A program made the translations under genes and the position numbers. From an uncultured Collinsella sp. (GTDB lineage: Bacteria > Actinomycetota > Coriobacteriia > Coriobacteriales > Coriobacteriaceae), in contig UQIG01000020.1 in NCBI GenBank assembly GCA_900541135.1, positions 1-37,970 of the forward strand: a stretch of 37,970 nucleotides of DNA. The letters are read 5' to 3'. A model generated the notes under the pieces. The model ran no database searches and was not told the DNA's origin. It saw only the letters and a list, made by a program, of their open reading frames with translations. Shown piece after piece: positions 22,921 through 31,085 of this stretch (position 1 is the first letter of the stretch; each line of letters opens with the position of its first letter).

Positions 22921-22959
22921 AAAACCACCACAAGGGCACTGCTCCCTTGTGGTGGTTTT
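22921..22959. terminator. bidirectional terminator between DUF523 gene and gldA
   Basis: AAAACCACCACAAGGG (22921-22936) and CCCTTGTGGTGGTTTT (22944-22959) pair perfectly over 16 bases around CACTGCT. A/T runs at both ends serve both strands. It begins at the base after the DUF523 stop and lies nine bases from the end of the minus-strand gldA. Nearly the same stem recurs at 30559-30600. Confidence 0.92.
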
Positions 22960-22968
22960 GGGCTAGGC

Positions 22969-24051
22969 CTAGAGCGTGTGGCCGTAGGCGTTGGCGGCCT
23001 TGATGGCGGCGGCGAACTTTTCGTCGGTGAAGGGCTCCGGGTTGCCTTGCTTCCACTCGTTGGTGGCGTGTGCGTATTCGCACAGGGCAGGGATGTCGGC
23101 CTCGGAAAGTCCGACCTGCTCAAGCGTTACGGGCAGGCCCATCTGCTTGTTAAAGGCGGCGTAGCGTTCAAGGCTCTCGGTATCGCCCGTATAGGCAAAC
23201 AGCACGAGCACGCCCAGGCTCACGACCTCACCGTGCAGATAGGTTCCCTCGCGCGGAATGCTGCACGTCGCATTGTAGAACGCGTGCGCCACGCTCGAGT
23301 TGTAGTAGTAATCGTTTTGGTTGGTCAGGTTCGAGACATAGCCCGTGTTGACCACGATGTCGAGCGCGATCTGCTTGACGGCCTCGCTCGACAGATTCCG
23401 GCGCACGTCCTCAAGACCCTGGACGCCATAAGTAAACAGCGGCTCGGAGCAGGTGTGGGCGAGTGCCAGGCCAAGACCGGCGGTATGCTCCAAATTACCG
23501 GCGCTCGTGGCGTATTCGACCTCGGGCTGCTTGGACAGGGCATCGCCCACGCCGGCCCAGAAGTACTCCGCCGGAGCTTCGGCGATAATCTTGGGGTTGA
23601 TGAAGATATGCGCAGGTCGGTTGGGGTACGAATATCCTTCGAGCGAGCCGTCGTCGTTGTACACGACGGCAATGGCGGTCGCGGCCGAGCAGTTGGAACA
23701 GATCGTCGGGACGGTGAAGACGATCTTCTTGAGCTCGATGGCTGCCGTCTTGACGGTGTCGAGCGCCTTGCCGCCGCCGCAGGCGATAAGAACATCAGCC
23801 TCCTGGCAGGCAGGGGAGTTCACGACCTTGGCGATATTGGCGCGCGTGCTGTTGGTGCCGTAGACGCGCGTCTCCAGAATCTCGACGTCGGTGCCTGCCA
23901 GCGCAGCCTCGATGCCCGGCAGCGCCGCAGCCAGGGCTCGCTTGCCGCCGATGATGGCGACCTTGGTCGCTCCGTACTCTGCCAGTGCGGCGGGCAACTC
24001 GGTAAAACAATCCTCGCCAACGGTGTAGTCGCTCATTCCAATCGTGCGCAT
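22969..24051 (-). CDS. gldA: iron-containing alcohol dehydrogenase, glycerol dehydrogenase (GldA) type
   Basis: NAD-dependent dehydrogenase of 360 residues, the standard GldA length; family members oxidise glycerol to dihydroxyacetone. N-terminal dinucleotide-binding part has ACGGGKALDTVKTAA near residue 91 and PTICSNCSAATAIAVVYNDDG near 117; the C-terminal helical part provides the metal ligands: Asp in GVGDALSKQPE, His in SSVAHAFYNA and His in YLHGEVVSLG. ATG at 24051 is preceded on its strand by AAGAAGG. It is a single gene, divergent from ileS and convergent with the DUF523 gene. No dihydroxyacetone kinase is adjacent, and the true substrate could be another polyol or alcohol. Confidence 0.85.
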   Translation of the reverse strand: MRTIGMSDYTVGEDCFTELPAALAEYGATKVAIIGGKRALAAALPGIEAALAGTDVEILETRVYGTNSTRANIAKVVNSPACQEADVLIACGGGKALDTVKTAAIELKKIVFTVPTICSNCSAATAIAVVYNDDGSLEGYSYPNRPAHIFINPKIIAEAPAEYFWAGVGDALSKQPEVEYATSAGNLEHTAGLGLALAHTCSEPLFTYGVQGLEDVRRNLSSEAVKQIALDIVVNTGYVSNLTNQNDYYYNSSVAHAFYNATCSIPREGTYLHGEVVSLGVLVLFAYTGDTESLERYAAFNKQMGLPVTLEQVGLSEADIPALCEYAHATNEWKQGNPEPFTDEKFAAAIKAANAYGHTL

Positions 24052-24199
24052 AGCAACCTTCTTTCGTTCGATAAAGTGCTTTCAGGTATTTTGCTCCAAG
24101 AGAAGGTCCACAGCCGCGAGAAATTTCGAACGTATAAAACCAGTGTTGAGGGTTTTTCGCCGGCGCTGAACGTGCTAGCATACTCCGCATAAGCGTTGA

Positions 24200-24494
24200 T
24201 GGGGACGAGTAGTCGGCCGTCCGCATGCTACAGAGAGCGGGGAGCGCTGAGAACCCGTGCATGCGACCGATGAAAATCACCCCGGAGCTGCGGTCCCAAC
24301 GGACGTGCCGCGCAGGTTCGTCTTAGTAGACATCGCCGAGATGGTCGTCGATACAGACCAGCCGAGTAACGGATGCGAGCGCGCGGCGACGCGAGCGAGG
24401 GCATCTAAGCTGGGTGGTTAAGCGAAGAGCTTTTACGGACAGACTGTCCGTTTTGTGGCGCTTCGTCCCAGCTTGTAGGGACGGGCGCTTTTTT
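24200..24494 (+). promoter_or_regulatory. T-box riboswitch (isoleucine) controlling ileS
   Basis: Canonical transcriptional T-box. Stem I runs from about 24204 (GACGAGTAG, base pairing with TCGTC at 24318-24322) and includes the ACAGAGAGC block and specifier loop TGAAAATCACC with specifier ATC (Ile) at 24276-24278. The T-box sequence GGGTGGTTAAGCG lies at 24412-24424; TGGT (24415-24418) fits a tRNA ending ACCA. Antiterminator helices: AAGCTGGG (24407-24414) with CCCAGCTT (24467-24474), and AAGCG (24420-24424) with CGCTT (24459-24463). These exclude the terminator at 24458-24494. Uncharged tRNA-Ile would stabilise the antiterminator and switch ileS on. A -10 candidate (TAGCATACT, 24176-24184) lies just upstream. 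This accounts for the 486-base gap between gldA and ileS. Confidence 0.95.
24458..24494 (+). terminator. T-box terminator hairpin before ileS
   Basis: GCGCTTCGTCCC (24458-24469) pairs with GGGACGGGCGC (24478-24488) with one bulged T, followed by six T residues. Its left arm overlaps the antiterminator right arms (24459-24463 and 24467-24474), the mutually exclusive arrangement expected in a T-box. Confidence 0.92.
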
Positions 24495-24537
24495 GGTGCC
24501 CAGAGGGCGTGCGCGCCCATGACAAGAAAGGGGTACC

Positions 24538-27342
24538 GTGGCAAACGAGTACAAGCAGACGATGAATCTGCCCAAAACCGGATTTCCCATGCGTGCCGGT
24601 CTTTCCAAGTCCGAGCCAAAGCGACTCAAGGACTGGCAGGACAACAAGGTCTACGAGCAAGTTCTAAAGAAGAACGAGGGTCACAAGAAGTTCGTGCTGC
24701 ACGACGGCCCTCCGTACGCCAACGGCCCGATCCACATCGGCCACGCCATGAACAAGATCTCCAAGGACATGATCAACCGTTACTGGATGATGCAGGGCTA
24801 TGAGGTTCCCTATGTTCCCGGTTGGGACTGCCACGGTCAGCCGATCGAACATAAGGTCGAGGAGAAGCTCGGCACCGAGAAGTTCAACCAGACCTCCACG
24901 GCTAAGATCCGCGAGCTTTGCAACAAGTTCGCTGTCGAGAACATCGAGCTCCAGAAGGCTGGCTTCCGTCGCCTTGGCGTGCTTGGCGACTGGGACAACC
25001 CGTATCTGACGCTCTATCACCAGCATGACGCCGCCGACATTGAGGTCTTCAAGGCCATGTTCGACAAGGGCATGATCTATCGCGGCCACAAGCCCGTCCA
25101 CTGGTGCAAGCACTGCCACACCGCGCTGGCCGAGGCTGAGATCGAGTACTCCGACGAGACGAGCCCGTCCATCTTCGTGCGCTTTGAGATGACCTCCAAG
25201 CCCGCCGGTCTCGAGAACTTCGACGGCCCGGTCGACTTTATCATCTGGACGACCACGCCGTGGACCATCCCCTCCGACCAGGCAGTTTCTCTCAAGCCCG
25301 GTGCCGCCTACGTCGCCGTTGAGCACGACGACCGCGCCGAGGTCATGCTCGAGGACCTGGCTCCCAAGTGCTGCGAGGAGTTTGGCTGGGAGTACACCCC
25401 GGTTGTGGTCGACGGCAAGCCCTATGTGGTTCCCGCCGAGACCTTCCATCGCATTCACTATAAGCAGCCGATCTTTGACGGTGTTGAGGGCGTGGCACTG
25501 TTGGCCGATTACGTCGGTGTCGATGACGGTACCGGTATCGTCCACAACTCGCCCGGTCACGGCGTCGACGACTACTTTGCCTGCCTCAAGGAGGGCATCA
25601 CCGACATCTGCATGCCGGTCGATGACGACGGCAAGTTCTACACCGGCGAGGAGTTTGGCACCGGTGGCCCCTTCAGCGGTATGGACACCGATGAGGCCAA
25701 CCCGCACATCATCGAGTTCCTGCGCGAGCGCGGTACCCTAGTCCTCGAGAAGAAGATCACGCACAGCTATCCGCACTGCTGGCGCTGCAAGCACCCGGTG
25801 CTCTTCCGTGCTACCGACCAGTGGTTTGTCTCTATGGACAAGACCGGTTTGCGTGAGCAGGCTGGCAAGGAGGTTCGCGAGAACGTCAAGTGGTATCCGG
25901 CTCACGCCGCCAACCGCATCGGCGCCATGGTCGAGCAGCGTCCCGACTGGTGCATCAGCCGTCAGCGCAACTGGGGCGTGCCTATCCCCAGCTACACCTG
26001 CGCCGACTGCGGCGAGAAGGTCATGAACGACGCCACACTCGACGCCGTCATCAAGCTCTTCCACGAGAAGGGCTCCGACGCCTGGTTCACCGACGCTCCC
26101 GAGAGCTACCTGGGCGAGGCCTGCGTCTGCCCCAAGTGCGGCGGCCATCACCTCAAGGCCGATAAGGACATCCTCGACGTGTGGTGGGATTCCGGCGTCT
26201 CCTGGAAGGCCGTCTGCGAGTACCGTCCCGAGCTGGAGTATCCGGCGGATGTGTACCTCGAGGGCTCCGACCAGCACCGCGGTTGGTTCCAGAGCTCGCT
26301 GCTCACCTCGGTGGGTGCCAACGGCCATGCTCCGTACAAGGCGGTCGTCTCTCAGGGCTTCACGCTCGATGGCCAGGGCCGCAAGATGTCCAAGTCGCTC
26401 GGCAACGTCATCGACCCCAACAAGGTCTGCGACGAGATGGGCGCCGACATCATCCGCCTGTGGGTTGCCTCCGTCGATACCAGCTCCGACGTGTCCATCG
26501 ACCACGAGATTCTCGCTCGTACGTCCGATGCCTACCGTCGTTTCCGCAACACGCTGCGCTTCCTGCTGTCCGAGCTCGAGGGTCAGTTTGAGCCCGAGAC
26601 CGACGGCGTCGCCTTTGCCGACTTGCTGCCGCTCGACAAGCTTATGGTTGCCCGTCTGACCCAGGTCCAGGCCGAGGTCGACGACGCCTACGCCAGCTAT
26701 GAGTTCCCGCGCGCCTACCGTGCGCTCTACGACTTTGTGGTTACCGAGCTTTCCAACGTGTATCTCGACGCCCTGAAGGACCGTCTGTACTGCGACAAGC
26801 CCGGCTCGCTCGAGCGCCGCAGCGCCCAGACCGTGCTGGCCGAGCTCTTCTCGATGCTCATGCGCGACCTGCAGCCGATCCTGTCCTACACGGTCGATGA
26901 GGCCATGGCATATGCGCCCGCCGGCTGCGTCGACCACCAGAAGTACGCCGCGCTGCTCGATTGGTACAAGTCGCCCATCACGGTCGACGAGGCCAATGAG
27001 TTTGAGGGCGTGCTCGAGGCTTCGCTCGAGCTCCGTAGCTCCGTGACCAAGGCCCTTGAGGATGCCCGTTCTGCCGGCACCTTTACTAAGAGCCAGCAGG
27101 TCCGCGTCAAGGCGGTCGTTCCCGCCGAGATGTACGCGCTGCTGACCGGTGATAAGGCCGTCGATCTGGCCGAGTTCTACATCGTCTCCGATGTTGAGCT
27201 GACTCAGGGCGAGGAGCTCTCCGTCTGCATTGATGCTGCCGAGGGCGAGTGCTGCGACCGTTGCTGGAACTATCGCACCACCGTCGGCGAGTACAACGGC
27301 CACGCGCATATCTGCAAGCGTTGTGCCGAAGCGCTGAACTAA
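24538..27342 (+). CDS. ileS: isoleucyl-tRNA synthetase
   Basis: Class I synthetase of 934 residues that charges tRNA-Ile. Motifs: PYANGPIHIGHAMNKI (HIGH box) near residue 59, the CP1 editing domain with WTTTPWTIPSDQA and the GTGIVHNSPGHG editing pocket, KMSKSLGNVIDP near 615, and a C-terminal zinc ribbon CDRCWNY and CKRC near 903-930, so it is the bacterial zinc-containing IleS1 type. GTG at 24538 has AAAGGGG upstream at 24527-24533. Expression is governed by the T-box just before it. Two hairpins follow the stop. Confidence 0.97.
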   Translation: MANEYKQTMNLPKTGFPMRAGLSKSEPKRLKDWQDNKVYEQVLKKNEGHKKFVLHDGPPYANGPIHIGHAMNKISKDMINRYWMMQGYEVPYVPGWDCHGQPIEHKVEEKLGTEKFNQTSTAKIRELCNKFAVENIELQKAGFRRLGVLGDWDNPYLTLYHQHDAADIEVFKAMFDKGMIYRGHKPVHWCKHCHTALAEAEIEYSDETSPSIFVRFEMTSKPAGLENFDGPVDFIIWTTTPWTIPSDQAVSLKPGAAYVAVEHDDRAEVMLEDLAPKCCEEFGWEYTPVVVDGKPYVVPAETFHRIHYKQPIFDGVEGVALLADYVGVDDGTGIVHNSPGHGVDDYFACLKEGITDICMPVDDDGKFYTGEEFGTGGPFSGMDTDEANPHIIEFLRERGTLVLEKKITHSYPHCWRCKHPVLFRATDQWFVSMDKTGLREQAGKEVRENVKWYPAHAANRIGAMVEQRPDWCISRQRNWGVPIPSYTCADCGEKVMNDATLDAVIKLFHEKGSDAWFTDAPESYLGEACVCPKCGGHHLKADKDILDVWWDSGVSWKAVCEYRPELEYPADVYLEGSDQHRGWFQSSLLTSVGANGHAPYKAVVSQGFTLDGQGRKMSKSLGNVIDPNKVCDEMGADIIRLWVASVDTSSDVSIDHEILARTSDAYRRFRNTLRFLLSELEGQFEPETDGVAFADLLPLDKLMVARLTQVQAEVDDAYASYEFPRAYRALYDFVVTELSNVYLDALKDRLYCDKPGSLERRSAQTVLAELFSMLMRDLQPILSYTVDEAMAYAPAGCVDHQKYAALLDWYKSPITVDEANEFEGVLEASLELRSSVTKALEDARSAGTFTKSQQVRVKAVVPAEMYALLTGDKAVDLAEFYIVSDVELTQGEELSVCIDAAEGECCDRCWNYRTTVGEYNGHAHICKRCAEALN

Positions 27343-27343
27343 C

Positions 27344-27390
27344 CGTTGGGGACGTTCTTAAACGACTGTCAAACAAGAACGTCCCCAACG
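27344..27390. repeat. perfect 16-base inverted repeat after ileS (GGGGACGTTCTT type)
   Basis: CGTTGGGGACGTTCTT (27344-27359) and AAGAACGTCCCCAACG (27375-27390) are exact reverse complements around a 15-base loop, starting two bases after the ileS stop. No T tract follows at once, and a conventional terminator lies 19 bases on, so this looks like a dispersed palindromic element. Confidence 0.8.
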
Positions 27391-27408
27391 TCAACTTTTG
27401 TCAAGTCC

Positions 27409-27447
27409 AAGCGGCATTCTGTTTTTCGGAATGCCGCTTTCGTTTTT
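27409..27447 (+). terminator. Rho-independent terminator after ileS
   Basis: AAGCGGCATTC (27409-27419) pairs with GAATGCCGCTT (27429-27439), then TTCGTTTTT. The following stretch up to 27555 is noticeably richer in A/T than the surroundings and must hold the lspA promoter; CTATAAGATG at 27501-27510 is a -10 candidate without a -35. Confidence 0.9.
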
Positions 27448-27559
27448 AGCTGGTTATTTCGCTAGCGTTGGTGAATATGCTGCGGGTTTGGCGTTTGTCA
27501 CTATAAGATGATTACTTGCGTTAAATGTAATTCGATGTTCTTGAGGGTAGGGGATTGAT

Positions 27560-28159
27560 TTGGGTCGTGCTGGGGATATGACGCCGCCTTTGCGTTGGCG
27601 GTTGGGTGTTGCTGGTGGGGTGGCGCTGGCTGTGTTGCTTGTTGACCAGCTGACCAAGCTTGCGGTTCGTGCCGTGGGCGAAGCTTTGCATGTGACTGTC
27701 ATCCCCGGTGTCATCGACTTTATGTTTGTCCGCAATATCGGTGCTGCCTTTAGCATGGGCGAGGGGCATGGCATCGCGTTTGCCGTGCTGGCGTTGGCGG
27801 TCATTATCGCTATTGCCGTGTACCTCGTTCGTGCACCCCAGCTCGCCCATCTTGAGGTTGTGGGCATGGCGATGGTTGCGGGCGGTGCTATCGGCAACGC
27901 TATCGATCGTTTGGCCTTTGGCTTTGTGACCGATTTTATTGCCACCACTTTCATCGACTTCCCTGTCTTTAACGTGGCCGATATTGGCATCACCGTAGGC
28001 GTCGTGCTTGCCCTCATCGGCTACATGTTCTTGAGCCCTGCTGCCCGCGAAGTCGATGCGACTGCCGAGCTCAATGCCCGTGATGAGGCCCGCGCCAAGC
28101 GCAAAGCCAAGCAGCGTGGGGAGCGTGCCCGCAAGATTCGCGAAAGGAATGAGCGCTAA
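27560..28159 (+). CDS. lspA: lipoprotein signal peptidase LspA
   Basis: Membrane aspartyl protease that removes the signal peptide from diacylated prolipoproteins. Four hydrophobic segments are visible. Family motifs: DQLTKLAV, VRNIGAAFSM, GNAIDRL with catalytic Asp116, and FNVADIGITVG with catalytic Asp141. At 199 residues it is longer than usual because of a tail of about 30 residues dense in R, K and E (DEARAKRKAKQRGERARK), presumably cytosolic. The start is a TTG with GGGGA five bases upstream; an ATG at 27578 would lack usable spacing. The stop overlaps the rluD ATG (TAATG), the usual lspA-rluD pair. Confidence 0.94.
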   Translation: MGRAGDMTPPLRWRLGVAGGVALAVLLVDQLTKLAVRAVGEALHVTVIPGVIDFMFVRNIGAAFSMGEGHGIAFAVLALAVIIAIAVYLVRAPQLAHLEVVGMAMVAGGAIGNAIDRLAFGFVTDFIATTFIDFPVFNVADIGITVGVVLALIGYMFLSPAAREVDATAELNARDEARAKRKAKQRGERARKIRERNER

Positions 28160-29172
28160 TGGCCGACATCCATATCCTTGTTGCTGACGATTGCGCTGGC
28201 CAGCGTCTCGATGCCTATCTGGGTGCCAATGACGGCTGCCCTACGCGCTCTGCCTGTGCACATCTGATCGAAGGCGGCGCCGTTGCCGTCAACGGCGAGA
28301 CCTGCCTGTCAAAAAAGTATGCCGTGCGCGCCGGCGACCGCATCTCGGTTGACTTGCCCGAGCCGCACGATCCGACCGACGTGATTCCCGAGGCCATCCC
28401 GCTCGACATTCGCTATGAGGACGACTATCTCATCGTGCTCTCTAAGCAGCGTGGCCTGGTGTGCCATCCTGCGCATGGTCATGAGAGCGGTACGCTTGCG
28501 AATGCCCTGGTCTATCACTGCGGTATCGACCATCTGGGCACCGTTCAGGGCGAGGACCGCCCCGGCATCGTGCATCGTCTGGATCGCGATACCTCGGGCC
28601 TTATGCTCGCGGCTAAAGACGACGATACCCAGCGCGCGCTCCAAAATCTTATCCGTACGCGCACGCTCGACCGCCGCTACATTACGCTTGTTCACGGTCA
28701 CATTGCCATGGACGAGGGCACTATCAATACCGGTATCGCCCGTTCTACGCGGGACCGCGTGAAGATGGCGGTTTCCGATGATCCCTTTGCACGCCAGGCC
28801 ATTACGACCTTTAAGGTCCTCGAGCGCTTCGATTCCACGCGTTTTGACGACGGCTATACCCTCGTCGAGTGCCACCTATTTACGGGCCGCACACATCAGA
28901 TTCGCGTGCATATGCGCCATATCAACCACGCCTGCGTGGGCGATCCGCTTTACGGCAAGTGCGATGCGCGCGCTGACCAGGGCCTGACCAGGCAGTTCCT
29001 GCATTCCTGGCGCGTGGCATTCGATCATCCCGTGACGGGGGAGCGCATTGAGTGCCGTGATGAGCTACCGTGGGATCTTGCGGCGGTTCTGGATGATCTG
29101 GCCCCGCGTTCGCTCGGCCGTACTGCCGCTGGCGACGAAATCGTCCCGCAGCTCGGTCTGCTCGAAGCCTAG
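28159..29172 (+). CDS. rluD: RluD-family ribosomal large subunit pseudouridine synthase
   Basis: Converts uridines of 23S rRNA to pseudouridine. The 337-residue product has an N-terminal S4 RNA-binding domain (about residues 15-80: RLDAYLGANDGCPTRSA, VAVNGE, KKYAVRAGDRISV) and the RluA-type catalytic domain with HRLDRDTSGLML near residue 137, whose second Asp is the nucleophile, then RTHQIRVHMRHI and GDPLYG. The RluD subtype is inferred from the S4 domain and from coupling to lspA; RluC-like specificity cannot be excluded. Confidence 0.92.
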   Translation: MADIHILVADDCAGQRLDAYLGANDGCPTRSACAHLIEGGAVAVNGETCLSKKYAVRAGDRISVDLPEPHDPTDVIPEAIPLDIRYEDDYLIVLSKQRGLVCHPAHGHESGTLANALVYHCGIDHLGTVQGEDRPGIVHRLDRDTSGLMLAAKDDDTQRALQNLIRTRTLDRRYITLVHGHIAMDEGTINTGIARSTRDRVKMAVSDDPFARQAITTFKVLERFDSTRFDDGYTLVECHLFTGRTHQIRVHMRHINHACVGDPLYGKCDARADQGLTRQFLHSWRVAFDHPVTGERIECRDELPWDLAAVLDDLAPRSLGRTAAGDEIVPQLGLLEA

Positions 29173-29190
29173 CCAGTATTAGGTGGTTTC

Positions 29191-29220
29191 TTGAACTCGG
29201 TAAGCCTGCGGTAAGATATA
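29191..29220 (+). promoter_or_regulatory. promoter of the glycosyltransferase gene
   Basis: TTGAAC (29191-29196) and TAAGAT/AGATAT (29212-29219) form a -35/-10 pair with 15 or 17 bases between, depending on which -10 register is used. It lies in the 82-base gap after rluD. Confidence 0.55.
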
Positions 29221-29254
29221 CGGTTGTTTACGTAACGCGTTGCTGGGAGCCTGC

Positions 29255-30550
29255 ATGCTCGCCTTTTTACAAACCAACACACCCATCGTGATCTTCAACC
29301 AGATTGTTGTCACGCTGCTCACGGTCTGCTTTCTGTACCAGGTGGTCTTCTTTGTCATTGGCGCTCTTCGTGGCGAGGTCGCGCCTCCCAAGGCAAAAAA
29401 ACTCCATCGCTATGCTTTCTTTATTGCGGCACATAACGAGGAGGCCGTGATTGCCAACCTCGTTCGCTCCATCAAGGACCAGGATTATCCGTCCGAGCTT
29501 ATCGAGGTCTTCGTGGTCGCCGATGCCTGCACCGACAACACCGCGCAGCTCGCGCGCGAGGCCGGTGCCATTGTTTACGAGCGTAATGACCTCGCTCGCA
29601 AGGGCAAGAGCTGGGTCATGGACTTTGGTTTCGATCGCATTCTCAACGAGTATCCCGACACGTTTGAGGGCTACTTCATCTTCGATGCCGACAACGTCAT
29701 CTCCCGCGATTACGTGTCTAAGATGAACGACGCCTTTGACCAGGGATTCCATGTGGTCACGAGCTATCGCAACTCCAAGAACTTCGGCAGCTCGTGGATC
29801 TCGGCAGCTAATGCTACCTGGTATCTGCGCGAGGCGCGCTTTCTCAACAACGCGCGCAATATCTGCAGGACTTCCTGCGCTGTCTCGGGATCGGGCTACC
29901 TTATCTCCGCCAGCGTTATCGAGGGCATGCACGGCTGGCAGTTCCACACGCTGACCGAGGATATCCAGTTCACTACGTTCTGCGCCATTCACGGCATTCG
30001 CATTGGCTATGCGCCGGCGGAGTTTTTTGACGAGCAACCCGTGACGTTCAAGGCATCCTGGAAGCAGCGTATGCGCTGGACCAAGGGCTTTTACCAGGTG
30101 TTCTTTACCTACGGCAAGCATCTTGTCAAGTCGATGTTCCGCTATCGCCGCTTTGCCGCCTACGACATGTTCATGACGATCGCCCCGGGCATGCTGCTGT
30201 CTTTGATCTCGATGCTCGCCAATGCCACGTTCCTCATCGTGGGCGGCCTTTCGCACGGCTTCTTGGCTACCGAAGTTGAGATGCAGGCGTGTGCCGCTTC
30301 GCTCATTATGACCTTTGCGATGATGTACCAGACCTTCTTTATCCTGGCGCTGCTCACGACCATCTTTGAGTACAAGCATATTCACTGCGCACAAAAGTGG
30401 CGCCTGGTGACCAACCTGTTTACCTTCCCGATCTTTATGTTCAGCTATATCCCCATCACGGTTGCCGCGCTGTTCCTGAAGGTCGACTGGGTTCCTACCC
30501 AGCATGCCGTAAACGTCACCCTCGACGAGGTCATGCAAGGCGCCAAATAA
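29255..30550 (+). CDS. membrane-bound family 2 glycosyltransferase
   Basis: Protein of 431 residues with an N-terminal membrane segment (IVVTLLTVCFLYQVVFFVIG), a GT2 catalytic domain and three to four C-terminal membrane segments from about residue 300. GT2 motifs: AAHNEEAVIANLVRSI near 52, VVADACTDNT near 88, the DxD-type motif FDADNV near 143, LTEDIQFT (base) near 230 and QRMRWTKGF near 270, the QxxRW signature of processive synthases such as cellulose, chitin and hyaluronan synthases. It probably builds or exports a surface polysaccharide; the sugar is unknown. ATG at 29255 follows GGGAG by five bases. It is monocistronic, between its own promoter and a strong terminator. Confidence 0.88.
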   Translation: MLAFLQTNTPIVIFNQIVVTLLTVCFLYQVVFFVIGALRGEVAPPKAKKLHRYAFFIAAHNEEAVIANLVRSIKDQDYPSELIEVFVVADACTDNTAQLAREAGAIVYERNDLARKGKSWVMDFGFDRILNEYPDTFEGYFIFDADNVISRDYVSKMNDAFDQGFHVVTSYRNSKNFGSSWISAANATWYLREARFLNNARNICRTSCAVSGSGYLISASVIEGMHGWQFHTLTEDIQFTTFCAIHGIRIGYAPAEFFDEQPVTFKASWKQRMRWTKGFYQVFFTYGKHLVKSMFRYRRFAAYDMFMTIAPGMLLSLISMLANATFLIVGGLSHGFLATEVEMQACAASLIMTFAMMYQTFFILALLTTIFEYKHIHCAQKWRLVTNLFTFPIFMFSYIPITVAALFLKVDWVPTQHAVNVTLDEVMQGAK

Positions 30551-30558
30551 CTACCACC

Positions 30559-30600
30559 AAAACTACCGCAAAGGGGACAGGCACCTTTGTGGTGGTTTTT
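30559..30600 (+). terminator. terminator after the glycosyltransferase gene (ACCACC-type stem)
   Basis: AAAACTACCGCAAAGG (30559-30574) pairs with CCTTTGTGGTGGTTTT (30584-30599) over 16 positions with two wobbles around GGACAGGCA, then more T. The right arm is almost identical to that of the terminator at 22944-22959. Confidence 0.9.
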
Positions 30601-30631
30601 GCTTTTGCGATGCAGCTCGAGGAGGAGTCCG

Positions 30632-31054
30632 ATGGCCTATATCCCGTTTTGGATTTGTATCTTTGCCGGCGTGGCAATTGATGCCCGAGAGCGACGGTTT
30701 CCCAATGGGCTTGCCGGCGCATGTGCCGTGGCGGCGTTGGCGGGCGTTTGGCTCGACCTCGGTTTGAACACAGCGCTTGACCACGCCGGTCTTGCGGTCA
30801 TCGTCTACCTTGGCCTTGTGCTTACCGAGTCGCTCTGGCGTAGAGTTCGCCACGCTCCTGGCATTGGCATGGGGGACGTCAAGGCACTCTTTGCCCTTTG
30901 TACCTTCGATCCCCTGGGCGGCGTTGTCGCGTTTGCGGTTGCGCTCCTGACCCTTGCCGTCGCTTGCCTCATCGCAAAATCGCGCTCCCTGCCATTGCTC
31001 CCGTTTTTAGTGCCGATTTTTGCCATAATCGAGGTCGTGGGCTGCACTTTGTAA
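30632..31054 (+). CDS. small A24-family prepilin peptidase
   Basis: Membrane aspartic protease domain of type IV prepilin peptidases, 140 residues with about five hydrophobic segments. The two catalytic aspartates are visible in AIDARERRFPN near residue 15 and GIGMGDVKALF near residue 74 (family form GxGDxK). The N-terminal methylation domain of PilD is absent, as in the short A24 proteins such as FlaK or TadV-like enzymes. ATG at 30632 has GGAGGAG at 30621-30627. No pilin or secretion genes are in the window, so its substrate is elsewhere; a Flp/Tad or com-type pilus is a guess. dgt follows after 31 bases. Confidence 0.85.
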   Translation: MAYIPFWICIFAGVAIDARERRFPNGLAGACAVAALAGVWLDLGLNTALDHAGLAVIVYLGLVLTESLWRRVRHAPGIGMGDVKALFALCTFDPLGGVVAFAVALLTLAVACLIAKSRSLPLLPFLVPIFAIIEVVGCTL

Positions 31055-31085
31055 CCGATTGCGCATCCTTTTTAAGGAGCATGCC

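Noticed and set aside
22978..24192. 404-codon plus-strand open frame over the gldA gene
   Set aside because: The minus strand encodes a full glycerol dehydrogenase with all metal ligands; the plus frame has no recognisable domain.
24435..24451. Perfect hairpin ACGGACA/TGTCCGT with four T residues as an independent terminator
   Set aside because: It lies within the T-box expression domain, and the stronger terminator with six T residues follows; it is better read as an apical stem of that domain.
24414..24803. 129-codon plus-strand open frame spanning the T-box terminator and ileS start
   Set aside because: It overlaps conserved riboswitch helices and the true ileS frame and shows no protein features.
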